The notes under the pieces: model-generated
What the model saw: the letters and a program-made list of their open reading frames with translations, nothing else
Databases searched by the model: none
What the model was told of the DNA's origin: nothing
Program-made: the position numbers and the translations under genes
Assembly (NCBI GenBank): GCA_028554755.1
Contig: JAPTOF010000016.1
Coordinates: 2,492,501-2,556,500 of the forward strand
Length of the DNA stretch: 64,000 bases
DNA from: Cordia subcordata
Lineage: Eukaryota > Streptophyta > Magnoliopsida > Boraginales > Cordiaceae
Direction of reading: 5' to 3'
Part shown: positions 49,134 to 61,222 of the stretch, one piece after another
How the letters are laid out: each line of letters opens with the position of its first letter
How positions within the stretch are numbered: position 1 is the first letter of the stretch

Positions 49134-52100
49134 TCAAATGTCAGCTGCAAGAAAATTGCCAGATATAGATACCTGCAGAAACAAGTTACAGGATAAGCGT
49201 TTGTTTGACTCATTTAATTTGTGCATGGTGGAACTAGAAGTTCAACTTTGAACTATAAAATCAAGATATTGCCATAAAAAGCAGCATCTTTCAAACTGGG
49301 AATGTCTGGAACAAGCGTCACCAAGAAACGCAATCATATTCTGAAAATACTATAAATCCTGTCCAAAAAGTTTCATGTACTGAGACAAGTATAGACCATG
49401 ATGCAGCTTTCTAAGAATAATCTACTCTCCACACAAAGACTGAGGGGTCATGCATATCTATTGGACTCCTTCCATGTCTCCAAACTAGTAGGTCACCAGA
49501 TGTTCTCAAAGCCCAAATCAGTTCTCTCATCTAGAACATGTAAAAACTCAAACATCTGCAGCAGCAATTACAGCTTTCTTTTGACAATATACAGTTTAAT
49601 TTGATCAGAGGCTGAAACTAAGTTCATAGAGGTTCAATTCGGTCCATAACAGAAACCCAAACCCTTCTCTGTAGTCCAAACCCGCTTCTATCATATGTCA
49701 GGTAAATTGTACCAAACCCCAACATTATACCATTAGTGCATGATAACCCCTAATATCCCCCCTGTGCTTTTCAAAACCAGAGCACACTCGCTCCAATTGG
49801 TAATGCTGTTGGTTTTCTCTAACAGAATAAGCAAATGTCTAATATATCTTTCAGAACAGGGGAGTATCATGCAATTACAATAAAGCACAGAGGAAGTGTC
49901 AGGCACTTATGGCAAACTTTGGGAGGTTGAGTGCAATTTATCTTTGTTCTAAGAGAAAATGCATTTGGATTGCATTGATAAAACATGTCGTTACTACTGA
50001 CAAAAATGTAACATACAAATTACATGTGCTTGTCTCTCAAAACGCACAAGGGGGTACCAGTTAATTTTGAAACCACGGGGGGATGATGCACTTGTGAAAA
50101 AGCTTAGGGGATTGCGTGCAATTTACCCTAATATATCAGAGAGCATAAATTGGATGTACATGGGGGGAGAGAGGGAGTTCGTAGAGACTCTATTCAGTAT
50201 GTAACAGAAGGCATCATTCTTGGGGAAGAAACAACAGATGGAATCATTCTCAAAGCAACAAAGGGGAGAAGATGATAGTGTTTTAACATATGTGGACATA
50301 TTATACTAAGAGAGAGATGGAGGGAGGGAGACCTAGAATATTTGTCAGACAGCTGCAGTAGTCAATGGTCATTGTGCACTAATATGCAACTAACAAAGTT
50401 CATCAGGATTCTATTTAATTTATAGCAGAAGCCCAAAAGCATTCTCCACATCCCAACTTCAAATCAACCAGCACAAACAAAATTGTGAATCACAATTTGT
50501 CATACATCAGCAAGATTTCAGTCTTAAAGCCTCAAAGGAAGAAACAAATGAAGGCATGATCAAAGCAAGAAAGGGAGAAAACAATACAGTGCTTACTTTA
50601 ACGGTTTATGCATATACATGATTAACACTTACCTTCTCGCCCAGTTTGAAAGGAGGAAGACCCTTATAAGGACATGTACTGCACCGGAAAGCATCACCTA
50701 GGCCACACTACATATGACGAAAAGAAAAAGAAAAATCAGAATAAGCAGAATATGCAAACGTACAAATCCTACAAGCCCACAGAAGAAAGCACAAGAAAAA
50801 GTAGTTTGATGGCATGAAGCCAATTATGCATATATGGCATCAATTTATATCATGAATTTAGCATTAAGTATAATTCACAGATAAAAATGTTAGCATAAGA
50901 TCACCCAAAAAGGAACAGTACTATTTATTGCACCAAAGCTTATAATGAATAATTGGTATTTTCCTTTCTGCATGGAATTGAAAACAAGTTCCAAAATTTT
51001 TTTGAAAGAAGTTCCACAATTGCTTACAGTGGATGCATTAAGAGATTTATAAATAAAAGAAGAGAAATTTTTCATCCTCATACAAACTCTTGCACAGTTA
51101 GCCAAGAAACATAGTATTTCCCACACCAATCCCCTTGTTCCCATCAACTTCATCCACCAGCACTGATAGGCATCTCAGACTTAAAGAACTGAAGATAATA
51201 AGTCCGTAAAATCTTTGCCAATTTCCTTTCATCCCCATAACAGAAACCATCTTCCTCCTAATGCTTACATTTACATGAAAAACACAAAACAAAAAACCAC
51301 ACCCCACAAAAAATAAATAAATAAAAGGGGTCAAACAAAAGAAGGCAAGAGCTTGCTTCCAATTTATATCCAACCTTCCTCTTAAACAATCATTTTTTTT
51401 AAAGTAACCAAATAGATCTTATAGGCTCATAAGCAAGCTGAAAGGCAAAAATCTCAGAATTAAATGTCCAATTCAAAATATATACTATTTCTGACATTAC
51501 TACATTGAGACGCAGTATTGGATTGTGACAACCCCATACACATCAAAGAAACCAATGGGTCTAAACTGCAACTGCCTTCGCTACTTCTAAGTGAATTATA
51601 TGTAACATATATTATATCAAATATATCAACCTATATTTTGGCTTAAACAAAACATAGTATACATGCTAAGATTGCACAAACGAAGATAATATAGATAGTA
51701 ACTAACAATACATGACAGACATTAGATATTGAGGTCAACATTTCAAAAAAGACTTATCTGACAAAAAATGCCGGAGGAGTTTGACCATAAAAACAAAATA
51801 ACATATAATTGTCACATTGGTGTCTCTCAAGCGTATAACTGAAGCATGTGCAGAATATTCTCCTATTGCACATAAAAGATTAGGAAATGTCAAAGGTACT
51901 ATAATTGCTAAAAGGAGCTCAAATGAGTATTTGTTATAACAACATAAATAAACCGTTGTAAACCTACATTTCCACATGCAGACTGAGGATTATTTAGCTG
52001 GTCCATTGTCAGGCCCAACTTCACTTTCTCCTCTGCTTCAGCACGTCCACAAGTACAATTTTTGCAGGCCTTCCTTGTGCTTCCAACTTCACAATCGCCT

Positions 52101-54633
52101 ACTGCATATAGTATCAGTGATGGTGTGAACAAGTACATTCACTGATAAATAACAGCAGACATGTCAACCTACAAGCAGAAAATCTATCTTACCAGGTGGC
52201 AGCTGAGGTCTCTTCAGATCATCTTCAGTTAAGAGGCTATCCTCATCAATCAGATCCACATCATCCTCAATCTGGACTTTAGGTAAACTCTGCGTGCCTT
52301 TCTTAATAGAAAAGGATGAACCAATCTTCCAAGAAGGCTTCTTGCCGGTTATCTGCTGAAATTAGGACTTTCAGTTCATCCTATTGGCACAATATATCAT
52401 AGATACACAACTTCATAATACCACCAAATGGCATCAAACAGTTTAGTAACCTCATTGGAAATATTAGAAAGGTTATATAAGTCAACATCATTAAGAATCA
52501 CAGATTCCTCAAGTTCAACATTTCAAAATAAGTGTCCTAGCTTTGACAGGCCAGAGGAACTCAACTTCTACACAAATATGATAAAGAAAGCATAACATAA
52601 GCAACTGCACCAAAGAAAAAGACACAACCTGGCTACAGAAAATAGCAAAGCTTGTAAACGAAGAACTCAAAACCAGCCATTACATATCTAATCAAGAAAC
52701 ACAAGCAGTAGCCCAATGAAAGAATCAAAATCACAATTACAACTTTTAGTCAGGCACAGAAGCAGGCAGGATGCAAAACAAAGTATAATAATAGTATGAA
52801 TATACAAACTTTTGGACACTAGGAATCTTCAGCCCATGGATTCTGGAATGCACTATTTGTCACAAAAAGCTGGAGGGCTGTAGAAATCTGCATTCATTTA
52901 ACATTTCATTCTAGAAATAGACTGGTCGCTTAGTTTCCCACACCAGTACACATTAAAACACAAAGATACGCATACAAAGAGACACTCACCCCAAGAGATG
53001 GAACTCCAGATGATTTTACATCCAAGAATCCTGCTAACAGTAACCTGCGCTCTAAATTGGAGTTTGCCTGCAATACACCTCAGAATTAGACCATCATACT
53101 TGTATGTGTGTACAAAGAGTGAATAAATATGTGCATATATATAAATTTTGTAATTACCAATGGTCCTGCAGCAGACTGAGAGCTGGGGTGAAGCAGGATA
53201 GTTCCGCCAGGCTTCAATGCTCTCAAAATGTCCTTCAGTAAATCATCACTAGGAAACTCAACCATCCGACATAAGAGGACAATGATATCCATAGATGACG
53301 ACTCGACAGGTAGCTGACCTGCCACAAATTCATATTAAATGTAAAATGAAGTATGATTAAGTGATCTGAGTGAAAGATTAACAATTATAATCAGGTGGCC
53401 TTCTTCATATTCAATAATTTTTTTTAAAGATAAAAAAAGGGAATCAGCAGTTGCAATAAGAGCAATTTCCTAGCTCATAAGTATCTAACTATAGAAGGAG
53501 TAAAGGTTTCACACAACCTTCCACCACCATACAGATAGACATAACCAATACATTTCACCAAACGTTAGATGGTCTATAATAATACTAAAAAGATGACGAA
53601 TACTAAAAAACATTACGAAGTAGAATTAATCAAAGTCATAAGACTCGGATACAACTTTGAACAAATGGGATTGCCATTGACAAAAACCAATTAAAGACTT
53701 CACAAAATTACCCAAAAAATGTGTCTAAGTAAATTAATTGAATCAAAAACAGAACTTTAGATATGATCTTTTACCATATAAATCTCTTAACTGAGGAAAA
53801 AGAACACTTAGATATGATCTTTTACCATATAAATCTCTTAATTGAGGAAAAAGGAGGAAGTTTTCAATTTATAGATCATGATTCAAAGTAAACAGGACCA
53901 AGAGATTTCAGCCTTGATAATTGTATAAACTATGGAATTTGGACGGTTTTGACTTAGACCCGCAATCAGCCGCTAATAAAAAAATATAACTAACAAACAC
54001 ACATGAAACCTTAGCCTAACAAATTGCATCAAACCTATACTGTCCCATTATCAAAAAGAATCCTACTTTTGCAACTAAACCATTGTGTGTCCACAGTCTC
54101 TTCCAATAAACTTCCCTTAAATACCATCATATAATCAAAAAAACAACATTTCAGCTAGAATATAGTTGCACAATCAACTTCATAAATTTCAACATTATAC
54201 AACAGGTAAGGAAAAAAGAGGGATAATTACTCTTCGGCGAGGCTTGAGTAATGATCATGGGATCAGTCTGCTCAACCCCTTCCTTCACAGTCCTAATCGC
54301 ATCCACAACCTCACTTTGACGCACAAATGCGTCATCCGTCACTGCTAATACATTGTTTTCAGCCATTTTAACATCCTGCACGGGTTAAAAGATTAACAAA
54401 GAGCAACCAAACAAATCAGCCTTTAACTGAACCTAAAATTAGTCGAAAAAGGAACCATAACGGCCATATTAATAGCAATTTTTTTTCTCAAGAAACCTAA
54501 ACCCTAGTTTATTCATCTAATTTGGGGATATTTTTTAAAAAAAAAAAAGGTTAAACTATACCAACAAATATTTTTGTTCGCTATACATGTGTAATAGAAA
54601 ACGATTGAGACGTTGAAGTTAAAATCTCACCAT
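49134..54633 (-). CDS. DRE2: DRE2/anamorsin homologue, cytosolic Fe-S cluster assembly
   Basis: Eight coding exons join in frame: 54,633-54,631 (ATG only), 54,375-54,231, 53,318-53,158, 53,067-52,990, 52,352-52,193, 52,101-51,968, 50,707-50,633 and 49,172-49,134. They encode 264 aa ([18 protein letters not shown]...FLAADI). The N-terminal half is a degenerate methyltransferase-like domain ([17 protein letters not shown]). A linker ([20 protein letters not shown]) leads to the two cluster motifs. The first is CX8CX2CXC at C186, C195, C198 and C200. The second is CX2CX7CX2C at C225, C228, C236 and C239 ([20 protein letters not shown]). The protein accepts electrons from the TAH18/ATR3 diflavin reductase for cytosolic and nuclear Fe-S protein maturation. 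All junctions are GT-AG. The ATG-only first exon is inferred from frame and from similarity of [16 protein letters not shown] to the Arabidopsis start; otherwise translation begins at 54,366. Confidence 0.95.
49701..50130. mobile_element. MITE of the GTAAATTGCAC-end family in the last DRE2 intron
   Basis: GGTAAATTGTACCAAACCCC on the left and GGGATTGCGTGCAATTTACC on the right are inverted repeats about 430 bp apart. It shares interior phrases with the elements at 25.9 and 31.8 kb, such as GTGCAATTTA and C/T-rich strings about 'gagtgcaatttat'. It has no coding potential. Confidence 0.65.
53751..53852. repeat. 51-bp tandem duplication in a DRE2 intron
   Basis: Two nearly identical copies of a unit containing TTAGATATGATCTTTTACCA and AATCTCTTAACTGAGG. 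Confidence 0.9.
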
Positions 54634-54773
54634 TTCTAAGAAGAGATCAATAGTTGCCAAAGGCTGCGAAGCTATGAAGAAGCGAAGTGTAGAAATGTGT
54701 TTTCTTAACTGAAAGAAAAAGCAAGAAAATTCGGGATTGCGTAAATGCAGATAAGTTGCCGCAATTTTTAAAT

Positions 54774-54790
54774 GTGTATATAAATAGATT
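54774..54790 (-). promoter_or_regulatory. TATA-box region of DRE2
   Basis: The minus strand reads ATCTATTTATATACAC, about 145 bp upstream of the proposed ATG. This leaves a leader of about 110 nt before the first intron. Confidence 0.45.
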
Positions 54791-54878
54791 CGGGCTAGGT
54801 TTAGACCGACTTACATAAGCGGATCGGGTTCCTTTTGCGTGTTTGACCCGTGACATTGTAGATCGGTGTTTTTACTTA

Positions 54879-55350
54879 GAGGGTGTTTGGTTTTGGCTTT
54901 TTTTCTGCTCAAGCATGCTTAAAGGTTAATTTAAGCTAGTGAAGGCATTTGTATTAATTAAAAATATATTTTTTTAAGTGATTTTAAGTAAAAAATAAAA
55001 AGCTCTTCTATCTCAACTTTTACTTTTTATGGCTTTAAGCACTTAAAAAAAAAATAAATTTGACTAAATTATTTATTATTTTATCTTTACTTTTTTATTT
55101 TTATTACTAAAATATATTTACTCTTATATCTTATACTTACCTTTTTAAATTCTATTTTAATGTCCTTAATAGTTATTTTAACTATATAACTTACTTTTTC
55201 AACCCACTTTAATCAAATATGTAAATACTTATTTTCATAACTACAACTTTTATTCAAACACGTAACCACTTAAAGTTGATAATATAAAAAAACCACTTAA
55301 ACCCATAAGTGCTTTATATAGCTTTTTTATAAGCCAATCCAAACACCCTC
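54879..55350. mobile_element. Tourist-like MITE, 472 bp, upstream of DRE2
   Basis: GAGGGTGTTTGGTTTTGGCT on the left and AGCCAATCCAAACACCCTC on the right are inverted repeats. TTA flanks both ends (54,876-54,878 and 55,351-55,353). The 3-bp target duplication and ends place it with PIF/Harbinger derivatives. It starts about 90 bp from the DRE2 TATA box. Confidence 0.8.
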
Positions 55351-55610
55351 TTATGTGTGTGTGTGTTTTTTTTTTTGATTGAAAATCGAACCTCACACTT
55401 AAAAGAAGATAATCTTAAATGAATTATCCCCTAATTTCAAAAATTGAAGCTTTTCAAGACTGCTACATTGTCAAAAATGAAGACGATTAATTTACGAAAT
55501 GAATTTTCATTCCCATGTATTCAAAATTGTTTAGCACTATAAAAATATTTTTAATAATATTATGTCAAGTATATATACACAAATGTTGAGGCAAAGCGGG
55601 ACAAATGAAC

Positions 55611-55967
55611 CCCTACCCCTTCCGTCCCAACACTGGGCCAGGACCTAAAAAAACCCCCTCCTTACTCTCACATTCCTCCCAAGGGACGGGATAAAGTACA
55701 GTGTCATTATATTATTAAATACCTCTAGTTAAATTATTAAATTTTTCTATAAACAAAAAAATCTTACTATCTAGTCTAAGGTTTTAAATTCATGATAAAA
55801 TAATAATATATGTATAAAAAATATTTATCTATGTCTAAGAAAATAAACTTAAACTTGAAATATTTATCTATGCTTTTTATTGTTCAATAATTATCAAATT
55901 TTTACCACGTAGTACATAAGTTGAGACATTGAGGAGAGAGTGAGAGAATTTTGGGTCTAAACGCTGC
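55611..55967 (+). repeat. Upstream copy of the ankyrin-gene promoter/leader duplication
   Basis: This block matches 56,389-56,673 through long shared phrases (CATTCCTCCCAAGGGA, CAGTGTCATTATATTATTAA, TCTAGTCTAAGGTTTTAAAT, GTTGAGACATTGAGGAGAGA). It carries an extra 65 bp or so near 55,825-55,890. In the downstream copy the same sequence runs straight into the ankyrin gene ATG. Here it runs into unrelated DNA, so this promoter copy has no coding region behind it. Confidence 0.9.
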
Positions 55968-56388
55968 GTTCTGATTGAGGGGAATAGGGGGAAGGGAATG
56001 GATTATGAAGGATTTATGAATTATTTCCCTTATTTGGATAGAAAGGATTTGGAAAGGTGGGGTTAAGAGAGGATTGGACCAATTTCCTCATTTCCTTTAA
56101 TATTGATCCTCCCAAATTGGGAGGAAATAGAGGGGGAGGATTCTTTTTTATTGTACTGACTTTTTTTCCATTTACTTTATCTTTAAATATAAAAATAATA
56201 AAAGGTATAAATATCCATTTAAATATAAGATTTATCCATTCTTTCTATTTCTTTTCAATTCAAACAAAAAAAAACTACAATAATTTATAAACCTTTTCTT
56301 TGCAAATATTTTTCAATCCAAGCAAGAATTAATCATTTCCTCTCATTTATTTTATAATCCCATCTTTTTATTTTCTTTATTAAATTTT
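55968..56388. other. Spacer between the duplicated leaders, possibly a TE
   Basis: Starts with a purine-rich CTGATTGAGGGGAATAGGGG and ends with pyrimidine-rich CCTCTC and CCCCTTCTCTCCCC, with TTTGGATAGAAAGGATT and CAATCCAAGC phrases inside. The mirrored composition suggests a decayed inverted-repeat element. Boundaries are unclear, and the 77-codon plus-strand frame (56,057-56,290) has no protein-like features. Confidence 0.35.
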
Positions 56389-56683
56389 CCCCTTCTCTCC
56401 CCACACTAGGGCAGGACCTAAAAAAAACACCCTTCTTACTCTCGCATTCCTCCCAAGGGATGATATAAAATACAGTGTCATTATATTATTAAATATCTCT
56501 AGTTAAATTATTAATTTTTTTTTATAAACAAAAAAATCCTACGATCTAGTCTAAGGTTTTAAATTCATGATAAAATAATAATATATGTATAAAAAATATT
56601 ATAATTATCAAATTTTACTACGTAGTTTATAAGTTGAGACATTGAGGAGAGAGTGAGAGAAATTTGGGTCTGTAAGTGTAAAA
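56389..56683 (+). promoter_or_regulatory. Promoter and 5' leader of the ankyrin-repeat gene
   Basis: This is the downstream copy of the duplication. It contains a TTTTTTTATAAAC TATA-like motif near 56,518-56,528 and the AGGAGAGAGTGAGAGAAATT leader just before the ATG at 56,684. Confidence 0.45.
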
Positions 56684-59600
56684 ATGGGGAAGCCAAACAG
56701 AGCAACAGCAACAACGAACGAAGAGCAGCAGCTATACGCAGCCGCAAGATCAGGAGACCTCAACGCCGTCCAGACAATATGCGTCGCCAACCCTTTGGCC
56801 ATCAACTCCAGAGACAAGCATTCTCGCACCCCGTACGCCTCCTACATCATTTCTTGCTTCCATTTATATTTTCTTTCATTTATTTATTTATTTATTTATT
56901 TATTTCTTTGTTTATGATGGTAAAGTTGTTATGTATGAATTCGAGTTGGGAAAATAGCTTCTTGTGGAAATAGAGCAAAAGGGTATTGTTTCGTGCATCG
57001 AACTGTCCTTTTATTTGCTTGTTTGCACTTGTGTTTGTGAAATTTCAATGTTTATTTGTCTCTTTGTTTATGATGGTAAAGTTGTTATGTGTGAATTCGA
57101 GTTGGGGAAATAGCTTCTTGTGAAAATAGAGCAAAAGGGTATTGTTTCGTGCATCGAACTGTCCTTTTATTTGCTTGTTTGCACTTGTGTTTGTGAAATT
57201 TCAATGTTTATTTGTTTCTTTGTTTACGATGGTAAAGTTGTTATGTGTGAATTCGAGTTGCAGAAATAGCATATTGTGAAAATAGAACATAGGGGATTGT
57301 TTTGTGCATTGAATTATCCTTTTTATTTGTTTATTTGTACTTGTGTTTGTAAAAATTCCAATCTTGTTTTGTGTGTATAGTGGAAATTTCATGTTAGGTG
57401 TGGTTCTCTCTTGTGAAAATAGAGCAAAAGGGTACTGTTTCGTGCATCGAGCTTAACTTTTTTTTGCTTATTTGCGCTTATGTTTTTGAAAATTTCAATT
57501 TTGTTTTGTGTGTATATAGTGGAAATTTCATGTTTGGTCTGATTCTCTCGCGGATTTATCAGAAGTGTTTGAATTAGTTTCTGACACCGCATAAAATTTA
57601 ACACAAAATCTAGGAGCGCGAGTTGTTACATAAGGGTTTATTTTATTCATATGTTGTAGTCAACAAGCTTAGGCGCAAGTAGGCAGAACTGACTCTTGCA
57701 CAGCATATTCTCCCTCATCATTTTGGGGCGGTTTGGATTGGCTCTTTGTCATGGAAAAACACTTTTTTCCTGAAAAAACCACATCTTTTTTTGTGATAAA
57801 CATTTGAATAGATTTCAAAAATAGTTGAAACTTAAAAAAAAAAAGCTCAATTTTGTTTTTCCTAAAAGCCAGAATTTTTAACTTTTCAAAAAAACACTTT
57901 TTCCAAAAATTTTAGAAAAAGCACTTTTAAAAATAGCCAATTCAAATGAGTCCTTCGTTAAACCAGCTCCCATTGCCAACCTATTGGAAAACCGGACAAA
58001 ATCAAGTAGGTAGGAGAAAAACCTTATTTCTTGGAAGTTCTTAAATGAGTACCTGTAGCCGTCTTCAAGCGTGGACCATTGGATGTCACACCAGTTCTAT
58101 GATGGACTATTAGCTGTAGGCATGTGCAGTTATATCTAGAGTGTACTATTGGCATTGTCTCCAAATATAGCTCAACTTCAGTATAATGATGACATATTAA
58201 TCAGTTATGTTTGAAGTTCAGGAATTACTCTCAAAATATCAGTTCAAAATTTTCTTTGAGAAAAGAGCATAAAGTCGTGATATAGATTGGTGGTCTTCAG
58301 GTTCTGCACTTCAGACATCAATGTACACACTATTAGCATCGTTTCTGGAGTAGCCATGCTGGAGGTTTAAGAGTGTTACCACTCATTATGACAGAAGTAT
58401 GGAATTCAAAATTTGTGAGGTGTCAGTTTAGTGTTTGTTAGGAGCTTTGTGTAGAAGAGGCTGGATGTACATTGGAGTCCTCATCCCATACAGTATACAA
58501 ACACAAATGAGAATTTCCTAACTGTTTCTATTTTAGCCTTCCGTCAAAACTTCTGTACTGGTTTTATCTGATCTTTATAAGTCTCAGGACAAAAGTTTTC
58601 AGTTGCCAGTGTTGCTGAAGCAGTTGAAAGGAGATGATCTGGCACATAGTTCAGTTGTACGAATTGTTAGCCTTTGTTGCTAAATGTTCATTGTTGTGAG
58701 TTTAAGAATCACATTTTTATTTGAAGTTAGGATGGCACTTGTCCATCTTTACTCAGGGAACCTTCACTGGATATTTGGTTGCACAATATCTTTTTAGAAT
58801 GTGTCTGGAAGATGGATGCTTGAAAAAATCAACTGTTTTTACTAAGCCTGGCATTAGTAACTCCAAAATACTTATGTTAGCAATTTAAACTATTTATACA
58901 TTCTTATATACCTTCTATTCTATGTCAACTCTACATTTTTGTATACTGTCATTTCATGAGGCTGTCATGTTGACTAATGTCATTCAGGTATGCGAGTTTA
59001 GTTCTATGTATTGACCTGCATTCTGTTTAGCCTGCTAGAAATCCAGCGTAATGTCTTCCCGAGTCCCGACATTCCCAAATCCAGTAAACATAAGGCTATC
59101 TTTTCCTTTTCTTTTATGAAGAGCTATGTGAGTTATGAAGGGCTAAGTTTGCTGTTGCTTTAGAGAAAATAAAGGGTTTATTGTTGCATTTCATTTGTTT
59201 ACTGGAAAGTAGCAAAAACTTCTACTCCTGAGTCCAACCTCTTGAATTAGTTCATTTGTGGAGTTTGTCAAACATTCACACAAGTGCAATTTGATGTTTC
59301 TCCCATATTAAATTTTGTGGCTGTTATTACCTTTTTAATTATTGTTTTTGTCACCCAACGTTTTGGGGAGCATTATACTTCATCTGGTCCTTAATTAGTA
59401 CCGGAATTTGAATTTAGGCCAACCGCTGAATTGTTCGAATTTATCCTGCTTATGGCTGGTTCAAATTTTATCTACCATTTGGTCATCCTGATTTCCTAAT
59501 CTTATCATCTGTTTGTTCCTTGACAATCTAGACTACATCTAGCAGCTTGGGCGGGCCATGCACAGGTGGTCAATTATCTCTGCAAAAACAAGGCTGATAT

Positions 59601-60135
59601 CGGTGCTGCCGCCATGGATGACATGGGTGCTGTTCACTTTGCAGCTCAGAAGGGCCATTTAGAAGTCGTCCGAATTCTTATTACATCCGGAGTGTCAGTT
59701 AAATCTTCCACTCGGAAGGGCATGACTGCTCTGCATTTTGCCGCTCAGGGGTCGCACCTAGACCTTGTCAAGTATTTAGTCAAGAAAGGAGCAAATATAA
59801 ATGCCAAGAACAAAGCAGGGAAAACTGCTATTGATCTTGCAAGCAGTGACGAAATCCGTTCTTTCTTAGTTGAATGTGAGAGTGCACCAAGCAAATCAAT
59901 CCCAAGTGGTAAAGAAAAACATGAGAGAGCTGAACCAAAATCGTCATCAGAAGATAAAAAGGACGAGACTGGTGATGGAGTTGCTCGTGATGGGGATGAG
60001 GAAGAGGATTCGGCAAAGAGAAAGAACAGCGAAGATGAAATCAAGGAGAAGTTACCAGAAACAAAGAGGGCAAAAGTCGCTCTTAATCATCTATTGTCCG
60101 TAGATGACACACAAGAAGAAGAGGAAAATCTGTAA
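56684..60135 (+). CDS. Ankyrin-repeat protein with acidic/basic nuclear-type tail
   Basis: Two exons, 56,684-56,832 and 59,532-60,135, encode 250 aa. The donor CACCCC|GTACGC and acceptor ATCTAG|ACTAC join HSRT-P-LHLAAWAGHAQ, restoring a perfect ankyrin motif across the splice. About four repeats occupy residues 14-160: EQQLYAAARSGDLNAVQ, RTPLHLAAWAGH, GAVHFAAQKGHLEVVRILI, TALHFAAQGSHLDLVKYLV and a final KAGKTAIDLA. Residues 165-250 are charged and disordered. They include KRK and KRAK clusters about 15 residues apart (roughly 212-232), a plausible bipartite nuclear signal, and an acidic end (DDTQEEEENL). Ankyrin repeats bind protein partners; no catalytic domain is present. It resembles the Arabidopsis At3g09890 type, an assignment from memory. 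The 2.7-kb intron contains a 156-bp minisatellite and a MITE. Confidence 0.93.
56907..57560. repeat. 156-bp minisatellite in the ankyrin-gene intron
   Basis: Units beginning TTTGTTTATGATGGTAAAGT start at 56,907, 57,063 and 57,219, an exact 156-bp period. Two shorter, diverged units follow, marked by GAAAATAGAGCAAAAGGGTA and GTGGAAATTTCATGTT at about 57,380-57,410 and 57,520-57,535. The first two units are nearly identical and divergence increases downstream. The array begins directly after a (TTTA)n run. Confidence 0.9.
57725..57953. mobile_element. Tourist-like MITE in the ankyrin-gene intron
   Basis: GGGGCGGTTTGGATTGGCTC on the left and ATAGCCAATTCAAATGAGTCC on the right are imperfect inverted repeats around an A/T-homopolymer interior typical of the family. 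Confidence 0.6.
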
Positions 60136-60830
60136 GCATAATATGCGAATTTACTGACTTCTAGACTAGCCACTTTACTTGATAAGCCACCACTAAGATA
60201 CTTCTCAGGGCGGGTGCCTTACCGTCTTTCTGTTAAGGGAGATATCATGTACATGCGTTTGAGCCAGTTTTTCTTTTCGACGTAGAACGGTAAGAGGCAA
60301 CTTTGTTATCAGATTCATGCATGATCCTTAGCTGATTGATTGTTGAAAATTAGTGATAACTGACGCCTTGCACCTGGTTTTGAGGAGATAGGAATGTTTT
60401 CTTTACTGTGATCAGTTGCCGTGGTTTTCTCTTCACATGCCTTTGTGCACTAGTTTGGTGGAGGCTTTGGTTGGTATGACTATATATACGACTAACAGTC
60501 TCATTCTAATGGTACTCCTTATTTTAAGAAATTGTTGAAGATATTTACATATATAAGAGACACTTTATAAAGTACTTGGAATACTCAAAAAGAATGTCTT
60601 ACTGAGCTAATCAAGTGTTTGGAATATATTTACACTATGTCATATCTTCTCTGCATGGTGCTTAGTAGAGATGGAAATATATAAGAGGAGGAAAGAAAAA
60701 AAAAGAAAAAAGAATTCACTTAAATTAGTATATTGTATGGCTTAACTCGGTTGTATTGTATATTAACCAAATTCTAGCGTCACAAACAAAGATCTGGTTT
60801 CTGCGACATTATTAGAGCCGCCCCACGATT
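60136..60830. other. 3' flank of the ankyrin-repeat gene
   Basis: Presumably the 3' UTR and downstream DNA. No open frame or element is evident apart from an A-rich tract near 60,690-60,710. Confidence 0.5.
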
Positions 60831-60974
60831 TATGGCGAATCCCCTATCCCACATGTCTTCATCATTCCCCCCCACATACCTTAATCATTTCTGGAAGAAG
60901 CCTCCACCCGTTGCCTACCCCAGATTGCCCTTAGGAACAATTATCAAAGTTGAAACCATTCTTATTGATTATTG

Positions 60975-61222
60975 CCCCAGTCTCACAAATGAGATAAAGG
61001 CTAATTATTATTTGCAACAAGAATCCTTCTTTCTTCTGTCTCTATTTAACAACTTGTTATATGACGAGACACTCAATAGGTGCACTATGGCTGGGTTCTC
61101 GAGCCTCCGTTATAAGAACTCAGGCATAATGCCCATGGAACAAGTTGTTAAATAAGGCCATAATAGAGAACTCTCGTCATAAATAATAATTAGCCTAGAA
61201 TGTATCTCATTTGTGAGACTGG
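60975..61222. repeat. Inverted-repeat (hairpin) element
   Basis: The arm CCCAGTCTCACAAATGAGAT (60,976-60,995, continuing through GGCTAATTATTATT) is repeated inverted at 61,181-61,222 (AATAATAATTAGCC...ATCTCATTTGTGAGACTGGG). A shorter inner pair, TATTTAACAACTTGTT (61,043-61,058) and AACAAGTTGTTAAATA (61,139-61,154), lies inside. The arms of about 40 bp are some 165 bp apart, so it is either a MITE or a transcribable hairpin. The 107-codon frame over it (60,832-61,155) is not protein-like. Confidence 0.65.

Noticed and set aside
59745..60103. ORFs of 62-99 codons overlapping the ankyrin exon
   Set aside because: Shadow frames. The ankyrin frame has the conserved motifs and the correct splice phase.
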